From assembly GCA_028095005.1 (NCBI GenBank), contig CM051459.1:314714513-314778512 (forward strand): a DNA stretch of 64,000 bases, given 5' to 3'. Positions 23,006-32,345 of the stretch are shown piece after piece. Numbering within the stretch: the first letter of the stretch is position 1; the number at the start of each line of letters is the position of its first letter. The position numbers and the translations under genes are program-made. The notes beneath the pieces are model-generated. The model was not told where the DNA came from. It saw only the letters and a program-made list of their open reading frames with translations, and made no database searches. This stretch comes from Rhynchospora pubera (Eukaryota > Streptophyta > Magnoliopsida > Poales > Cyperaceae).

Positions 23006-24753
23006 TGTTAGTTAAGTGCATAATTTTAATTTTTATAGCTAATTTTTTTAATTAACCACAAAACAAGCATGCACAAACAAGGAACTAGTACTAAGCCATT
23101 CACACAAGAGAAGGGGTTCAAAGGTATACCTCCCTTGATATCGTAATCAAGGGGCTTGAACCACGGCTTGATTGAAGGTGGTGCTTGTTCCTTCGGCCTC
23201 CTTGTCGAAGCTCCTCGAGTCCACTTGGTATTAACCAAATTCTCGACAAAACTATGCTAGTAGCTTTGGAGGATAAGACTAATCCCTAGGTAACCCGTTC
23301 TTCTATCAAATCAACAATGCTATTTGAGGAAGAAAGGGACTCAACACATGAGAAAAGGAAAGAGGAGGAAGAGGGAGGCGCCGGCCTAGGGGGGACTAGG
23401 GGGGCGGCCAGGTTATGGGAGAGAGATGAGATGTCAATTTGTAACTATACAACTCCTTATATAGTGTGCTAACCCTACCTACCACCTACCATGTATTTAC
23501 AACATTGCCATCCCACCTACCTCCTTCTATGGCCGGCCACAATAAGGGCCTTGATGGGCCTTGTGTTGTTTATAATGGGTCCACTTAATCAATCATCAAA
23601 TGGACCTTTGTTGTTGCTCCCAATTTGGTCCTCCATTGGACTTTTAATTAACTATTTAATTAAAACCTTATAATTTGCATATGTGTTGAATAAATAATTA
23701 TTAACTTAATAATAATTATTTAGGGATTAGAAAATGCATTAATTTATTTCTATATGATCCCTTTGATTTAATTAATTATAACGGTTTATAACGCGATTTA
23801 ATTAATTAATCAACTTATCATATTTTGCAATACCAATTATTGCAAATAAATAAATAATGCACGCATGGTTAAAACACCAATTTTGTGTGACCCTTTGAGG
23901 ATTTATGCTACGTTGGACATGGAGTTAAATCACTATTTAATTCCAATAATCATAAGCGGTATCTAGCAACACGTTATGATTCCCAATTCACATAAATAGT
24001 GTACAGCTATAATATTTCAATCCTGCATAAGAGAATAAAAGTGTATCTCTATTTTGATTCTTATGTCACACGATATCACCGTATAATCCAAGATAGGAAT
24101 GTGTCATTCTTGCAGATTATACGTTTCTTGATCTAGAGATAATTGTATCAGTTGCTAGCAAACAATCTATCTCCATCAAGGGGCCCAAACAGATATCGTC
24201 ACTCACTAAATGAATTAATGAGGGGCATACGGTTTTCTTGATAATTTAGCTTTTCCCCGCACAATTCAAGAGAACATAAATAACGTCCGTATAGCAGTCC
24301 TTATCGAGAATCAGCGGTAGACGATATTTATTGAACCTATCCTAATGTGGAAAAGATAAATATCTCAAACTTAGAATCAAAATCATAACGAAATAAATAA
24401 TGACACATAATACAATCCATATATTTATTTCGTTGGGTCATGTCCTGTACAATGTTCAATTAACATAAACATATGCAATTAAGTTGGTTACTCTTAACCA
24501 ATGATTTATAGAACTTAATCATCACTTAACTTGCATACTAATCTTATCGATAATTAATGTTCCTTGTTAATTATCAAGATTATGGATGTTTTAGATTTAT
24601 TGTTGTCATTTACCACTAAATGAAAAACAGTGATCTATTATTCAGATCATCAACCTGAATGAGCTGTCAACACATAAATCAAGGAACAAATGATATAAAA
24701 TCATCAATGACATAAAACTATAGAAGTAGCCAAAAAGATTGGCTTCTAGGACA
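23006..24753 (-). mobile_element. Nested full-length LTR of a second retroelement family
   Basis: 1748 bp on the minus strand, starting TGTCCTAGAAGCCAATC and ending CTAACA. It matches most of the 1746-bp LTR at 57888-59633, for example in the block around taccgctgattc and the block around ggcctcttgatg-like leader text. Both carry a TATATAAGGA promoter (here the complement of 23456-23463). No PBS follows the LTR end and no internal domain is attached, so it behaves as a solo LTR. The immediate 5-bp flanks (cttta and tatct) do not match, which suggests recombination between elements, a deletion, or mis-set ends. Confidence 0.75.
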
Positions 24754-25000
24754 TATCTACCTTAGTCTTTGACTAAGCGCACATAACTCAATCTAGTCTC
24801 ATCTCTACATGCCCCTGGCATTAGAGGCGATTTCTCGTGTGAGCGAGACAATCTCAAGTTCAAATACACACTACCATCCATGCTAACATTTAATTGAACA
24901 ATAGCATGCAATTCAATAACAAGAATCAATGCAAATGTCTTAATATATATCAATAAAACATAATTGTTCAAACACAAACATACAAACAAAATTCTGAAAA

Positions 25001-25137
25001 ATTGGACCGGACCGTCCCAGATTCCGGACGGGCCGTCCCAGCCTAAAACATGCCATGCCGTAGCTGTTTTTCAGTCTTCAGACGATCCGGCTGAAATCCG
25101 GACGGGCCGCCCCAATCTGGGACGGGCCGTTCCAATC
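25001..25137. repeat. Palindrome cluster after pol stop
   Basis: Four clear and one degenerate copy of the GGACGGxCCGTCC near-palindrome lie immediately downstream (minus strand) of the pol stop codon at 25138. Confidence 0.85.
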
Positions 25138-26781
25138 CTAAGAACCGCCTGCAGATCTCAAACCCATAATCCTAACCATCTTAAGGAACTGCATCCTAGC
25201 TATGGCCTTTGTAAATGGGTCTACCACCATTTCGTCGGTGGAGATGTGCTCTAACACAATCTTTTTGTGTTCTTGTCTGTTTCTAACAAAGTGATATCTC
25301 ATGTCAATATGTTTGCCTTTTCCATGATGCTTGGGGTCTTTAGAGATTGCTATAGCAGCAGTGTTATCGCAATAAATAGTCACAGGTCCGATGGGCACCT
25401 TGACCACGCCCAGTTCCTTTAGGAAACGCCTCAACCATATTGCTTCTTGAGCAGCCGCAGAACATGCAATGTACTCGGCCTCCATGGTGGATAAAGCAAC
25501 ACACGTTTGCTTTTTACTAGCCCAAGAGATTACACTCTTACCAAGCATGAAAATGAAACCTGAAGTGGACTTGCGCTCATCCAAGTCTCCACCCCAATCA
25601 GCATCCGAATAGCCGACTAAATTCAGGTCTCTGCCTTGGTAGCATAGCACATAATCAGATGTGCCCTTGAGATATCTCAAAATCCTTTTGACTGCTTGCC
25701 AATGAGCAAATCCAGGATTCGATTGAAATCGGCTGACAAGACTCACCGCATAACATATATCGGGTCTTGTACACATCATGGCATACATCAAGCTTCCAAC
25801 TGCACTTGAGTACTGCACTTTTTCCTCCTTTGTCTTGGGACATATGTCACTGCTCAAGCTTGTGTTCTTGTCAATAGGAGTGTCAACCGATCGACATTCA
25901 GCCATGTCAAATCGTTTAAGAATCTTCTTCACATAAGTTTCTTGAGATAAACTGAGAAACCTCTTGGTTCTATCTCGAGTTATCTTGACACCTAGCACAT
26001 AACTAGCTTCACCCATATCTTTCATGTCAAATGTAGAGGACAACCAAGTCTGCATTGAACCAATCAGGAACTTGTTGTTACCTGCAAGCAATATGTCATC
26101 CACATACAATGTCATGATCAAGAACCCACCCATGGACCTCTGTACATACACACAATGATCCTCTTCCATCACCTGAAAGCCGTTTGACAAGACAGCTTGG
26201 TGGAATCTGAGGTTCCATTGTCGTGATGCTTGTTTAAGACCATATATGGAACGACGAAGTTTGCACATCTTGTGCTCCTTCCCATTAATCACAAACCCTT
26301 CAGGCTGTGCCATATATATCTCCTCCTGCAATTCTCCATTGAGAAATGCAGTCTTTACGTCCATTTGGTATAGTTCTAGATCCATTGTAGCGACAATTGC
26401 TAGGATCAAGCGGATAAAGGCAAACCTAACCACAGGAGAAAAGGTTTCCTCATAATCCACTCCCTCTACTTGGGTGAATCCTTTTGCAACCAAGCGAGCT
26501 TTGTAAAGCTCAATTGACCCTTCACTTTTACGTTTGACTTTGAGAACCCATTTACTCCCAACAACCTTACGACCTCGAGGTAAGTCAACTAAGTCCCAGA
26601 CCTGATTCTTCTTCATGGAATCAATCTCCTCTTGCATGGCCAGCAACCATTCCTTAGAGTTAGAGCCAGAAAGTGCTTCTCGCACATTCTTTGGTTCATC
26701 CAAATCGATAGCCTTAACAGCCCTATTGCGTTTAGACTTATCATCCTCTTTCGGTACAACCAAACCATCCAAAGCGGCCAT
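25138..26781 (-). CDS. Copia pol, reverse transcriptase and RNase H part
   Basis: A 547-residue open segment. Reverse transcriptase spans about residues 58-300, with D141 (YQMDVKTAFLNGE) and the catalytic YVDD box at 226-229. RNase H spans about 385-530, with D393 (GYSDADWGGD), E434 (STMEAEY) and D472 (IYCDNTAA). All catalytic acids are intact, so this half of pol could still be functional if expressed. It is the 3' half of the polyprotein: the frame continues upstream across stops at 26995-26997, 27073-27075 and 27103-27105 into integrase. The ATG at 26781 is internal to that frame and probably not a natural start. Enzymes of this type copy element RNA into cDNA in cytoplasmic particles. Confidence 0.93.
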   Translation of the reverse strand: MAALDGLVVPKEDDKSKRNRAVKAIDLDEPKNVREALSGSNSKEWLLAMQEEIDSMKKNQVWDLVDLPRGRKVVGSKWVLKVKRKSEGSIELYKARLVAKGFTQVEGVDYEETFSPVVRFAFIRLILAIVATMDLELYQMDVKTAFLNGELQEEIYMAQPEGFVINGKEHKMCKLRRSIYGLKQASRQWNLRFHQAVLSNGFQVMEEDHCVYVQRSMGGFLIMTLYVDDILLAGNNKFLIGSMQTWLSSTFDMKDMGEASYVLGVKITRDRTKRFLSLSQETYVKKILKRFDMAECRSVDTPIDKNTSLSSDICPKTKEEKVQYSSAVGSLMYAMMCTRPDICYAVSLVSRFQSNPGFAHWQAVKRILRYLKGTSDYVLCYQGRDLNLVGYSDADWGGDLDERKSTSGFIFMLGKSVISWASKKQTCVALSTMEAEYIACSAAAQEAIWLRRFLKELGVVKVPIGPVTIYCDNTAAIAISKDPKHHGKGKHIDMRYHFVRNRQEHKKIVLEHISTDEMVVDPFTKAIARMQFLKMVRIMGLRSAGGS

Positions 26782-26876
26782 GAATATTTTCCCCCCTTCG
26801 ATCTGAAATCTTCGGCGGGGTACTATTTTCCGTTCAGACCTACGAGGTTCTGCTTCAACCTGTCTGTTTTCATCAT

Positions 26877-26981
26877 TGGGACGGTCCGCCCCAGACCTGG
26901 GACGGTCCGTTCTAGTCAGATCAGGAGAATAATCTCGTAGCTGGGACGGTCTGTCCCAGTCTTGGGACGGTCCGTTCCAAC
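26877..26981. repeat. Palindrome cluster between integrase and RT
   Basis: Four copies of the GGGACGGTCCGTCCC-type 15-mer lie inside the pol frame at the integrase-RT linker. Translated they give the repeated short peptides GPSQ and DRPS/ADRP. Confidence 0.85.
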
Positions 26982-27102
26982 TGTCGAGATTGACTCACTG
27001 AGTTCCCTCTTCTGCAATTGACCTGGTCTCAGGAGGTTGAGCCTCCACCTCTTGACCAATGTCAATATTGACCTAAGGAATGTCCTCATAAAGTCCTTGC
27101 AT

Positions 27103-28296
27103 TCATAAAACCTTATTTTTCCTTGGAAAGTCGCTCTCAAGGATTGTTGCATCCCTCGACTCTATTTCCGTGACAGTCCCGCTCAGATCCTTTTCAACAA
27201 ACACGTAGCCCTTGGAAGCTTCAGAGTACCTTATAAAGATACACTTCCTCCCTCTCGGACCAAGCTTCCCATGTTTGTGAGACGGATCATGGACATAAGC
27301 CAAACAACCCCATGGATGGAGATTACCCAAATCCGATTTTCGTCCAGTCCATAACTCATAGGGGGTGGCTGTCACAGACTTCGAAGAGACACGGTTCAGA
27401 ACATATGCAGCTGTCAACAGCTCATCTCCCCAATACGAAATTGGTAGACTTGCTTGTGCCATCATAGATCTAACCATTTCCAACAAGGTCCTATTACGCC
27501 TTTTTGAAACACCATATTGTTGTGGCGTGTAGGGAGTTGTCAACTGATGAACGATTCCCTTTTCATCACATAAGCTCTTGAATTGATCCGAGAGGTACTC
27601 TCGACCTCGATCTGTCCTAAGAGCTTTCACAAGTCCATTTTGTTGATTCTCAACCATCGCCAAGTACTTTGTGAAGCAACCCAGTGCCTTTGACTTGTGG
27701 GAGATCAAATAGACATGACCAAACCTTGTGTGGTCATCTATAAATGTGATGAAATAATAGGCACCATGTCTGGCCCTAACACTCAAAGGACCACAGATGT
27801 CCGAGTGTATCAATTGCAAAGGAGTTGTGGCACGAACAGCCTTACCAAAAGGCTTTCGGGTAGCCTTACCCGCTAGACAATTCTCACATGTAGGCAAGGA
27901 GACCTTGGTTAAGGGACCCAACAGTCCAACCTTAGTCAATCTAGTCATCCTTTCCTGCCCTACATGACATAATCTAGCATGCCATATCATCATGTTATCA
28001 TTCACATTGGAATAAAAAACATGATAAGATAGAGAAGAGCCATCAATTGTGTCTAAAACCATGAATTTATCATTAAGAAATCCATTGCCAATCAACATAG
28101 AATTCTGATACAATTCAACACAATTGTTCACAAAAACAACACTTAATCCAATTTTGACAAGAACTAAAACAGATACAAGACTTCGCCTCACATCAGGCGC
28201 ATACAAAACATCATGGAGAATTAATCTATGTCCATTGCGAAACGTAAGCTCACATGTGCCTATGCCATGCACTTGGACACTACTATTATTTCCCAT
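27103..28296 (-). pseudogene. Copia integrase with lost catalytic glutamate
   Basis: Contains the pre-integrase zinc site (H106, H111, C137, C140 counted from the Met at 28296) and the integrase core with D166 (HSDICGP) and D229 (RTDRGREY). At the third catalytic position, with exact DD35E spacing, stands K265 (YGVSKRRNR), where copia integrases carry Glu (NGVAERRN in the family consensus). This should abolish strand transfer. A TAG at 28303-28305, just upstream in the same frame and at a position usually Trp, separates it from protease. A TGA at 27103-27105 ends the segment. Confidence 0.88.
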
Positions 28297-28302
28297 GAAA
28301 AT

Positions 28303-28560
28303 CTATTTGCTTCCTGCCGGTATGCGACGATAGTCTAGAAATGCCGCTCGATCCCTAACTATGTGGTCAGTTGCTGCAGAATCAACAGTCCAAACAGGAG
28401 TGTTATCAGTAAGCATAAAGCAACTGGACACAAATAAAGCTGAATCACAAGCAGATGAGTTCTGGACGGTCCGTTCTGCATCAGAATGGTCCGTCCCAAA
28501 ATCTAAGGGAATTGGGACGGTCCGCCCCAAAAGGTTCAGAGAGTACCTTTTTTGGCTTCG
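28303..28560 (-). pseudogene. Copia protease fragment
   Basis: In the pol frame the segment reads from the end of the zinc-knuckle region to a WTVDSAATDHIV motif, the aspartic protease active site of copia elements (DSG or DSA with the catalytic Asp). It then reaches a TAG at 28303-28305. It is +1 relative to gag. The six-base A run (plus-strand T at 28548-28553) just after the zinc knuckle is the likely indel site. Confidence 0.7.
28458..28527. repeat. Palindrome cluster at gag-protease junction
   Basis: Three near-palindromic 15-mers (tggacggtccgttc, atggtccgtccca and gggacggtccgcccc types). The gag-frame stop codon falls within this cluster. Confidence 0.85.
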
Positions 28561-29416
28561 TGCAATCACGAGCGAAATGTCCCACCTGATCACTGTTAAA
28601 GCAAGCCCCCTTGGGCTTCTCCTTCCCTTTACCGCGCTTCTTGCAGCGCTTCTTGTCAATCTTGGCATTGGCCACGCCATTGCCACTCGCATTTTTCTTG
28701 GAACCGGAATTCTGCCTCGGTTTCCTTTGCGAGTTCTTAGAGGCGGCAATCATTGCCTCTCCAGTCGCCTTATCGGCTCTCTCAGCCAATAAGCGGTCCT
28801 CCTCCAACTCCACATGACGCGCCACCTCATCAAAGGTGCGTATGTTGTCATTGTGAGTCAAATTGACTCTCATGTGCTCCCATGAGCGAGGTAGAGAGCG
28901 GATGACAGCTTGCACTTGCTGCTCATCCGAGAGGACATGACCCGCTTGCTGCAACTCACTAATCATGTTAGACATGGCTAAGATATGCTCCCTCATAGAG
29001 TGCTCAGGGCGCTTCTTATAGCCGTCAAACGTTAGTGTAAGTTGCCGAATCCTGATGGTTGAAGTACTACAATACTGGAGCTTGACCGCCTCACACAAAT
29101 CTTTTGTGGTGCGGTGCCTCTCAAACCTGAGGAGAAGATCATTGGACATGCTACTCAGCAACGTTATGCGAGCGGCACAGTTCTTCTTCATGAAATTCTC
29201 ATTGGCCTGAACTCGCCTTGGATTGGTCCTTTCGGCTTTAGTGAGTTCCATTGTGAGTGGCTCATGCAAGTCCTGCATCTCAAGGAGAAATTGAACCTTA
29301 CGATGCCAAACATCGTAATTGTTGCTCGTCAGTTTCTCACCAGCATTGAGATCAGCAACTATGCTCTTATTTGCCGACATCTTTCTACAAAATAGAGACA
29401 AAGCACATGTATGCAT
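28481..29416 (-). CDS. Copia gag (nucleocapsid) with altered zinc knuckle
   Basis: 311 residues from the first ATG; Met13 (MSANKSIVADLNAGEKLT) is a likelier start. The body is the copia-type gag domain (about 25-225), followed by a Lys/Arg/Asn-rich linker and one CCHC zinc knuckle at about 272-285. The knuckle reads C272, S275, H280, C285: the second Cys is Ser, which should weaken zinc and RNA binding. Gag packages element RNA into cytoplasmic particles. The last ~20 residues are encoded by palindrome-cluster DNA in an off-frame, and the frame ends 28481. Confidence 0.88.
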   Translation of the reverse strand: MHTCALSLFCRKMSANKSIVADLNAGEKLTSNNYDVWHRKVQFLLEMQDLHEPLTMELTKAERTNPRRVQANENFMKKNCAARITLLSSMSNDLLLRFERHRTTKDLCEAVKLQYCSTSTIRIRQLTLTFDGYKKRPEHSMREHILAMSNMISELQQAGHVLSDEQQVQAVIRSLPRSWEHMRVNLTHNDNIRTFDEVARHVELEEDRLLAERADKATGEAMIAASKNSQRKPRQNSGSKKNASGNGVANAKIDKKRCKKRGKGKEKPKGACFNSDQVGHFARDCTKPKKVLSEPFGADRPNSLRFWDGPF

Positions 29417-30299
29417 GTTAGCATCAACACATATGATATAACTCCAAGTTATAACATCCAGTATGCCTCACTGCACAACCCTTGAATCGATCCAAAAGAT
29501 GATGCAACCTAGCCACGATGATCAAGAGATGACAACCAGGGCCAGCAATCAAATCACATGAACTAAGTGCACCACATCCCAACCAACTCGATTGGTGCGA
29601 GGTTCAGACATTGGTTAAGATACCCAGATCTTAAAATCCAAAGTCACCCGTTGTGTGCTTTTGGTCTACATGCGAGTTAGAAACCATAAAGGTCTACTCA
29701 AGCATGTAACCATTTGTGAGAGGTCTATAGACCTACCATCACTCAACTATGCAAGAATGCATGTAATAACCACTGAGTTATCTAGAGGATAAGTCAGAAA
29801 CCATGTTGGACATACATGTATGTTCATAATTGGTCAGGTCAAACCACAGGTTTACACAATTTTGTTCTGTCAAACAATTGGAACGGTCCGGTCCAACATT
29901 GGAACGGTCCGTCCCAGATACAAACTACAGACTGGTTAAGGGTTTCAGTCTGGAACGGTCCGTCCCACTGCTGGGTCGTACCAACTTGCACGCCGTCCTG
30001 TCAGCAAGGTTCTGGGACGGTCCGGTCCAGACGTTGCTAAAACCCTGATTCTGGCATTTCCAGTGATGGAACTCCTCAGAAGTCAGTTTTCTTTACCAGT
30101 AAGGTTGTTATACCCTAAATCGACCTTTCTCCAGTATTTGCTATAAGGTCTATCATTAATAATGAGATCTAAACCCAAAAACTGATTATATATCAAAATT
30201 AGAGTCTCCATTAACAACCAAATCTCAGACCAGAACAAAACCACCAATATTCATGGTTTCTAGGGGTTAAACAGTACCAAAACTTCGAAAAGAATCTTA
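29417..30299 (-). other. 5' leader of copia element
   Basis: Untranslated leader between PBS and gag. It holds a palindrome cluster at 29878-30031 (three good copies of the ggaacggtccgtcc type, one of the gggacggtccggtcc type and a degenerate one). No upstream ORF of note on the minus strand. Confidence 0.7.
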
Positions 30300-30313
30300 T
30301 GGCTCTGATACCA
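30300..30313 (-). promoter_or_regulatory. tRNA-iMet primer binding site
   Basis: The minus strand reads TGGTATCAGAGCCA one base after the 5' LTR. It is complementary to the 3' end of plant initiator tRNA-Met, the standard copia primer. Confidence 0.93.
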
Positions 30314-30314
30314 A

Positions 30315-30818
30315 TGATGGTTTTATTCGGTCCTTGACCTATATGTACATCTAACCTATCATACATGCATAAAGTTCAGATGTACCGCAGCGGAAGTTGA
30401 TCGATTGCCTAGATTCTTCTCAAAGCCTGGCTGCAACCCCTCCTGGTCTCTTGGTCTTCCTCCGTATGCAACTGGCACACCACAACCTCAAGATAGGGCT
30501 TGGCGTCACCTTTCACGAATCCAGATGCCGGTCGACTCGTGCGTGTGCTTCCTATTGCTCTCCAAGCAATAGGATGGCTCCTCCCTCTTTCTGGAACCTC
30601 TCTGATCTCTCTAGGATGGTGGTTATCTCAAAAGACACGAAATCCAACCTTAGAGTCGCTTAAGAAGAGAGGGGTATAAATTGCCAGCCTAGAAACAGAC
30701 CTTTCAGATTCATAACTGTTATCTGGAACGGTCCGGTCCAGAGTTGGACCGGGCCGTTCCAGAGTTGGACCGGACCGTTCCAACCATAACAACATGGCTC
30801 CACACACTTTTTCTAACA
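30315..30818 (-). repeat. 5' LTR of copia element
   Basis: 504 bp, TGTTAG...CATCA on the minus strand, carrying three palindromic 15-mers at 30723-30783. Followed outside by the TSD aggta at 30819-30823. Confidence 0.93.
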
Positions 30819-30889
30819 AGGTATAACAGATTGGTGATTATTAAGTTCGAGGTGGATTTTGTTTTGAATTCTTTAGCATTACATGTGAA

Positions 30890-31033
30890 TTATTAAGAAT
30901 AGCATCTGTTTAGCGCTATGAGCATCTAGTAGTAACGGGTTCAATTCCCGCTCGATGCGGAAGAAGAATAAAATCTAATTTCAAAATGGACTATGCCTCT
31001 ATAAATAAATGATTTTATTTCAAAAAAAAAAAA
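30890..31033 (+). mobile_element. Candidate tRNA-derived SINE
   Basis: A pol III B-box-like segment (cgggttcaattcccg, 30938-30952) with a tRNA T-arm shape lies downstream of an A-box-like tagcgctatgag. It is followed by ~70 nt of unrelated body and an A13 tail ending near 31033. The D-arm and acceptor do not form a real tRNA. No clear TSD was found, so the call is tentative. Confidence 0.4.
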
Positions 31034-32105
31034 ATGAGCACCTACTATAACTTCAAATTTCAATAGTTGATATTCGCGAGCCAAACGAGCAACCCAATTT
31101 GATCTACATATAGAAATTTTAATAGAAAATAAAAATTTACAATCATAAGATACATTTTTATGATTTTTATTACAGAGATAATATTGCTTATTGTACAATG
31201 TAGATTAGGAAGTTTCTTGTGCAAAAAAATTATACAAATATCTAAAACCGAGCAGTAAATTTTATGTTTTATAAATTTAAAAAAAAAATCTGTCAATTCT
31301 TATCGTCGTTACTTTTTTTATTTCACCCCCTTCCAATGATAAAATTTTGGCTCCGTCTTTGGGTGTTACTGGATTCAATGGCAGATTCTATAAGATGCGG
31401 CACATGAGGTGCAGGCTAAAACGGCAGTTAAAAGAAGGGACCAGTACCCTCTCTGCAGATCTTTGATCCGAATCGTCCGATCTAATTTCGACGAACAGAT
31501 TTTTACGAATTTGATATTAATCATGGGACATTCATCATTAATCGGACGGTTCGAATTAAAGATCAGATTTCGTTAAAGAAAAGGCTAGCCGCGGCAAGAG
31601 TAACAACTAACAACATATCTTGCTTGACAGCTGTTGTCAAGGTTTTAAAAAAGTACAACATACCTGATACCAACGGTTCCAGAGTTTCATTTTTTTTTTC
31701 ACATTTTCACTCAATATATTTATTTACTGATTAATCGATGAATGCTTGAGACCAATGTTACTTCATTAAAGTTTTGCAAGGGCAATGTTTCACACAATTC
31801 ATAATTTATACCTCAGAGAGAGAATATATATGCAGGGCCAGGTTGATTTGGAAAACATTATTTTTTGTGGGTTTGAGAAATAAAAAAGATTTGGAAAACA
31901 TTATTTTTTGTGGGTGGCACGACGGATAGAGCCTATCACTGTGCTTTTCCACTACGAATATATGACAGAAAATTAAATGGGCCAGAATCAAAGTGTGGCC
32001 CGTATATTTCTACCGGGGTTATGTACACACACACAAACATTTGTAGTGATAATTACTGGTCAGATACTTTTACCGGGGTCAATAGTCAATACCATGGGGA
32101 ATTCT
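31034..32105. other. Intergenic region with a 28-bp direct repeat
   Basis: A 28-bp segment starting gatttggaaaacatta is repeated exactly at about 31848-31875 and 31891-31918, with 15 bp between. A stretch near 31440-31580 has weak inverted similarity (gatccgaatcgtccgat against atcggacggttcgaatt). No gene recognised. Confidence 0.5.
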
Positions 32106-32170
32106 ATTGCGGTAGTATTTTTTTTTTTTTTGGAAATTGGTGGACACCACCTCTTTTCATTCAAGAAACA
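32106..32170 (-). mobile_element. Possible LINE 3' end with terminal hairpin
   Basis: A run of ~14 T is followed by ggaaatt, the stem-loop GGTGGACACCACC and tcttttcattcaag. The order poly(T), gaa, hairpin, tttt-att-rich tail is the same as at the LINE 3' end (55194-55260), with a different stem sequence. No TSD seen. Confidence 0.4.
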
Positions 32171-32216
32171 TACAAACAGAAAACAAATTATAGACACTAA
32201 CCGCACCATACATAAC

Positions 32217-32345
32217 TAGGGCTGTCAATGATTTGTCGTTTCGACTGTTTTCTTTCCGTTTCGTCCGAAACGGAATGGTAAATCAGTTGCGTTTTCAAAA
32301 ATGGAACATAAACGGAACGGATTACTCTGCACGTTAATGTTTAGT
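32217..32345. mobile_element. hAT-type MITE fragment
   Basis: Starts tagggctgtcaatg like the hAT elements at 7331 and 41772 and contains tttccgtttcg, aaacggaatgg and aacggaacgg. The right terminus is not recognisable, so it appears truncated. Confidence 0.5.

Larger units (their letters stand above)
21589..30818 (-). mobile_element. Complete but mutated Ty1/copia LTR retrotransposon
   Basis: All structural parts are present on the minus strand. The 5' LTR is 30315-30818, the PBS 30300-30313, gag 28481-29416 and pol 25138-28560 (protease, integrase, reverse transcriptase and RNase H in that copia order), followed by PPT 22114-22125 and 3' LTR 21589-22113. The perfect 5-bp duplication aggta flanks it (21584-21588 and 30819-30823). 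LTRs start TGTTAG and end CATCA. Pol carries four in-frame stops, gag and pol are out of frame, and integrase has lost its catalytic Glu, so the copy is not autonomous. By eye the LTRs differ at roughly two dozen positions over ~410 aligned bases, so insertion is not very recent. A 1.75-kb LTR of another family is nested between pol and the PPT. Confidence 0.95.

Noticed and set aside
25655..25843. Minus-strand 62-residue ORF within pol
   Set aside because: Overlaps the RT-RNase H frame in another phase; a shadow.
28540..28560. Programmed -1 frameshift site in gag
   Set aside because: The shift needed to reach pol is +1, not -1, so the A run is not used as a classical -1 slippery site. A simple indel is more likely.
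30938..30952. Intact tRNA gene suggested by the T-arm-like sequence
   Set aside because: No complementary acceptor stem, D-arm or anticodon arm can be formed upstream; a SINE head fits better.
31848..31918. 28-bp direct repeats as a target duplication
   Set aside because: Too long for a TSD of any element seen here, and the 15-bp spacer has no tail or hairpin; a simple tandem duplication fits.
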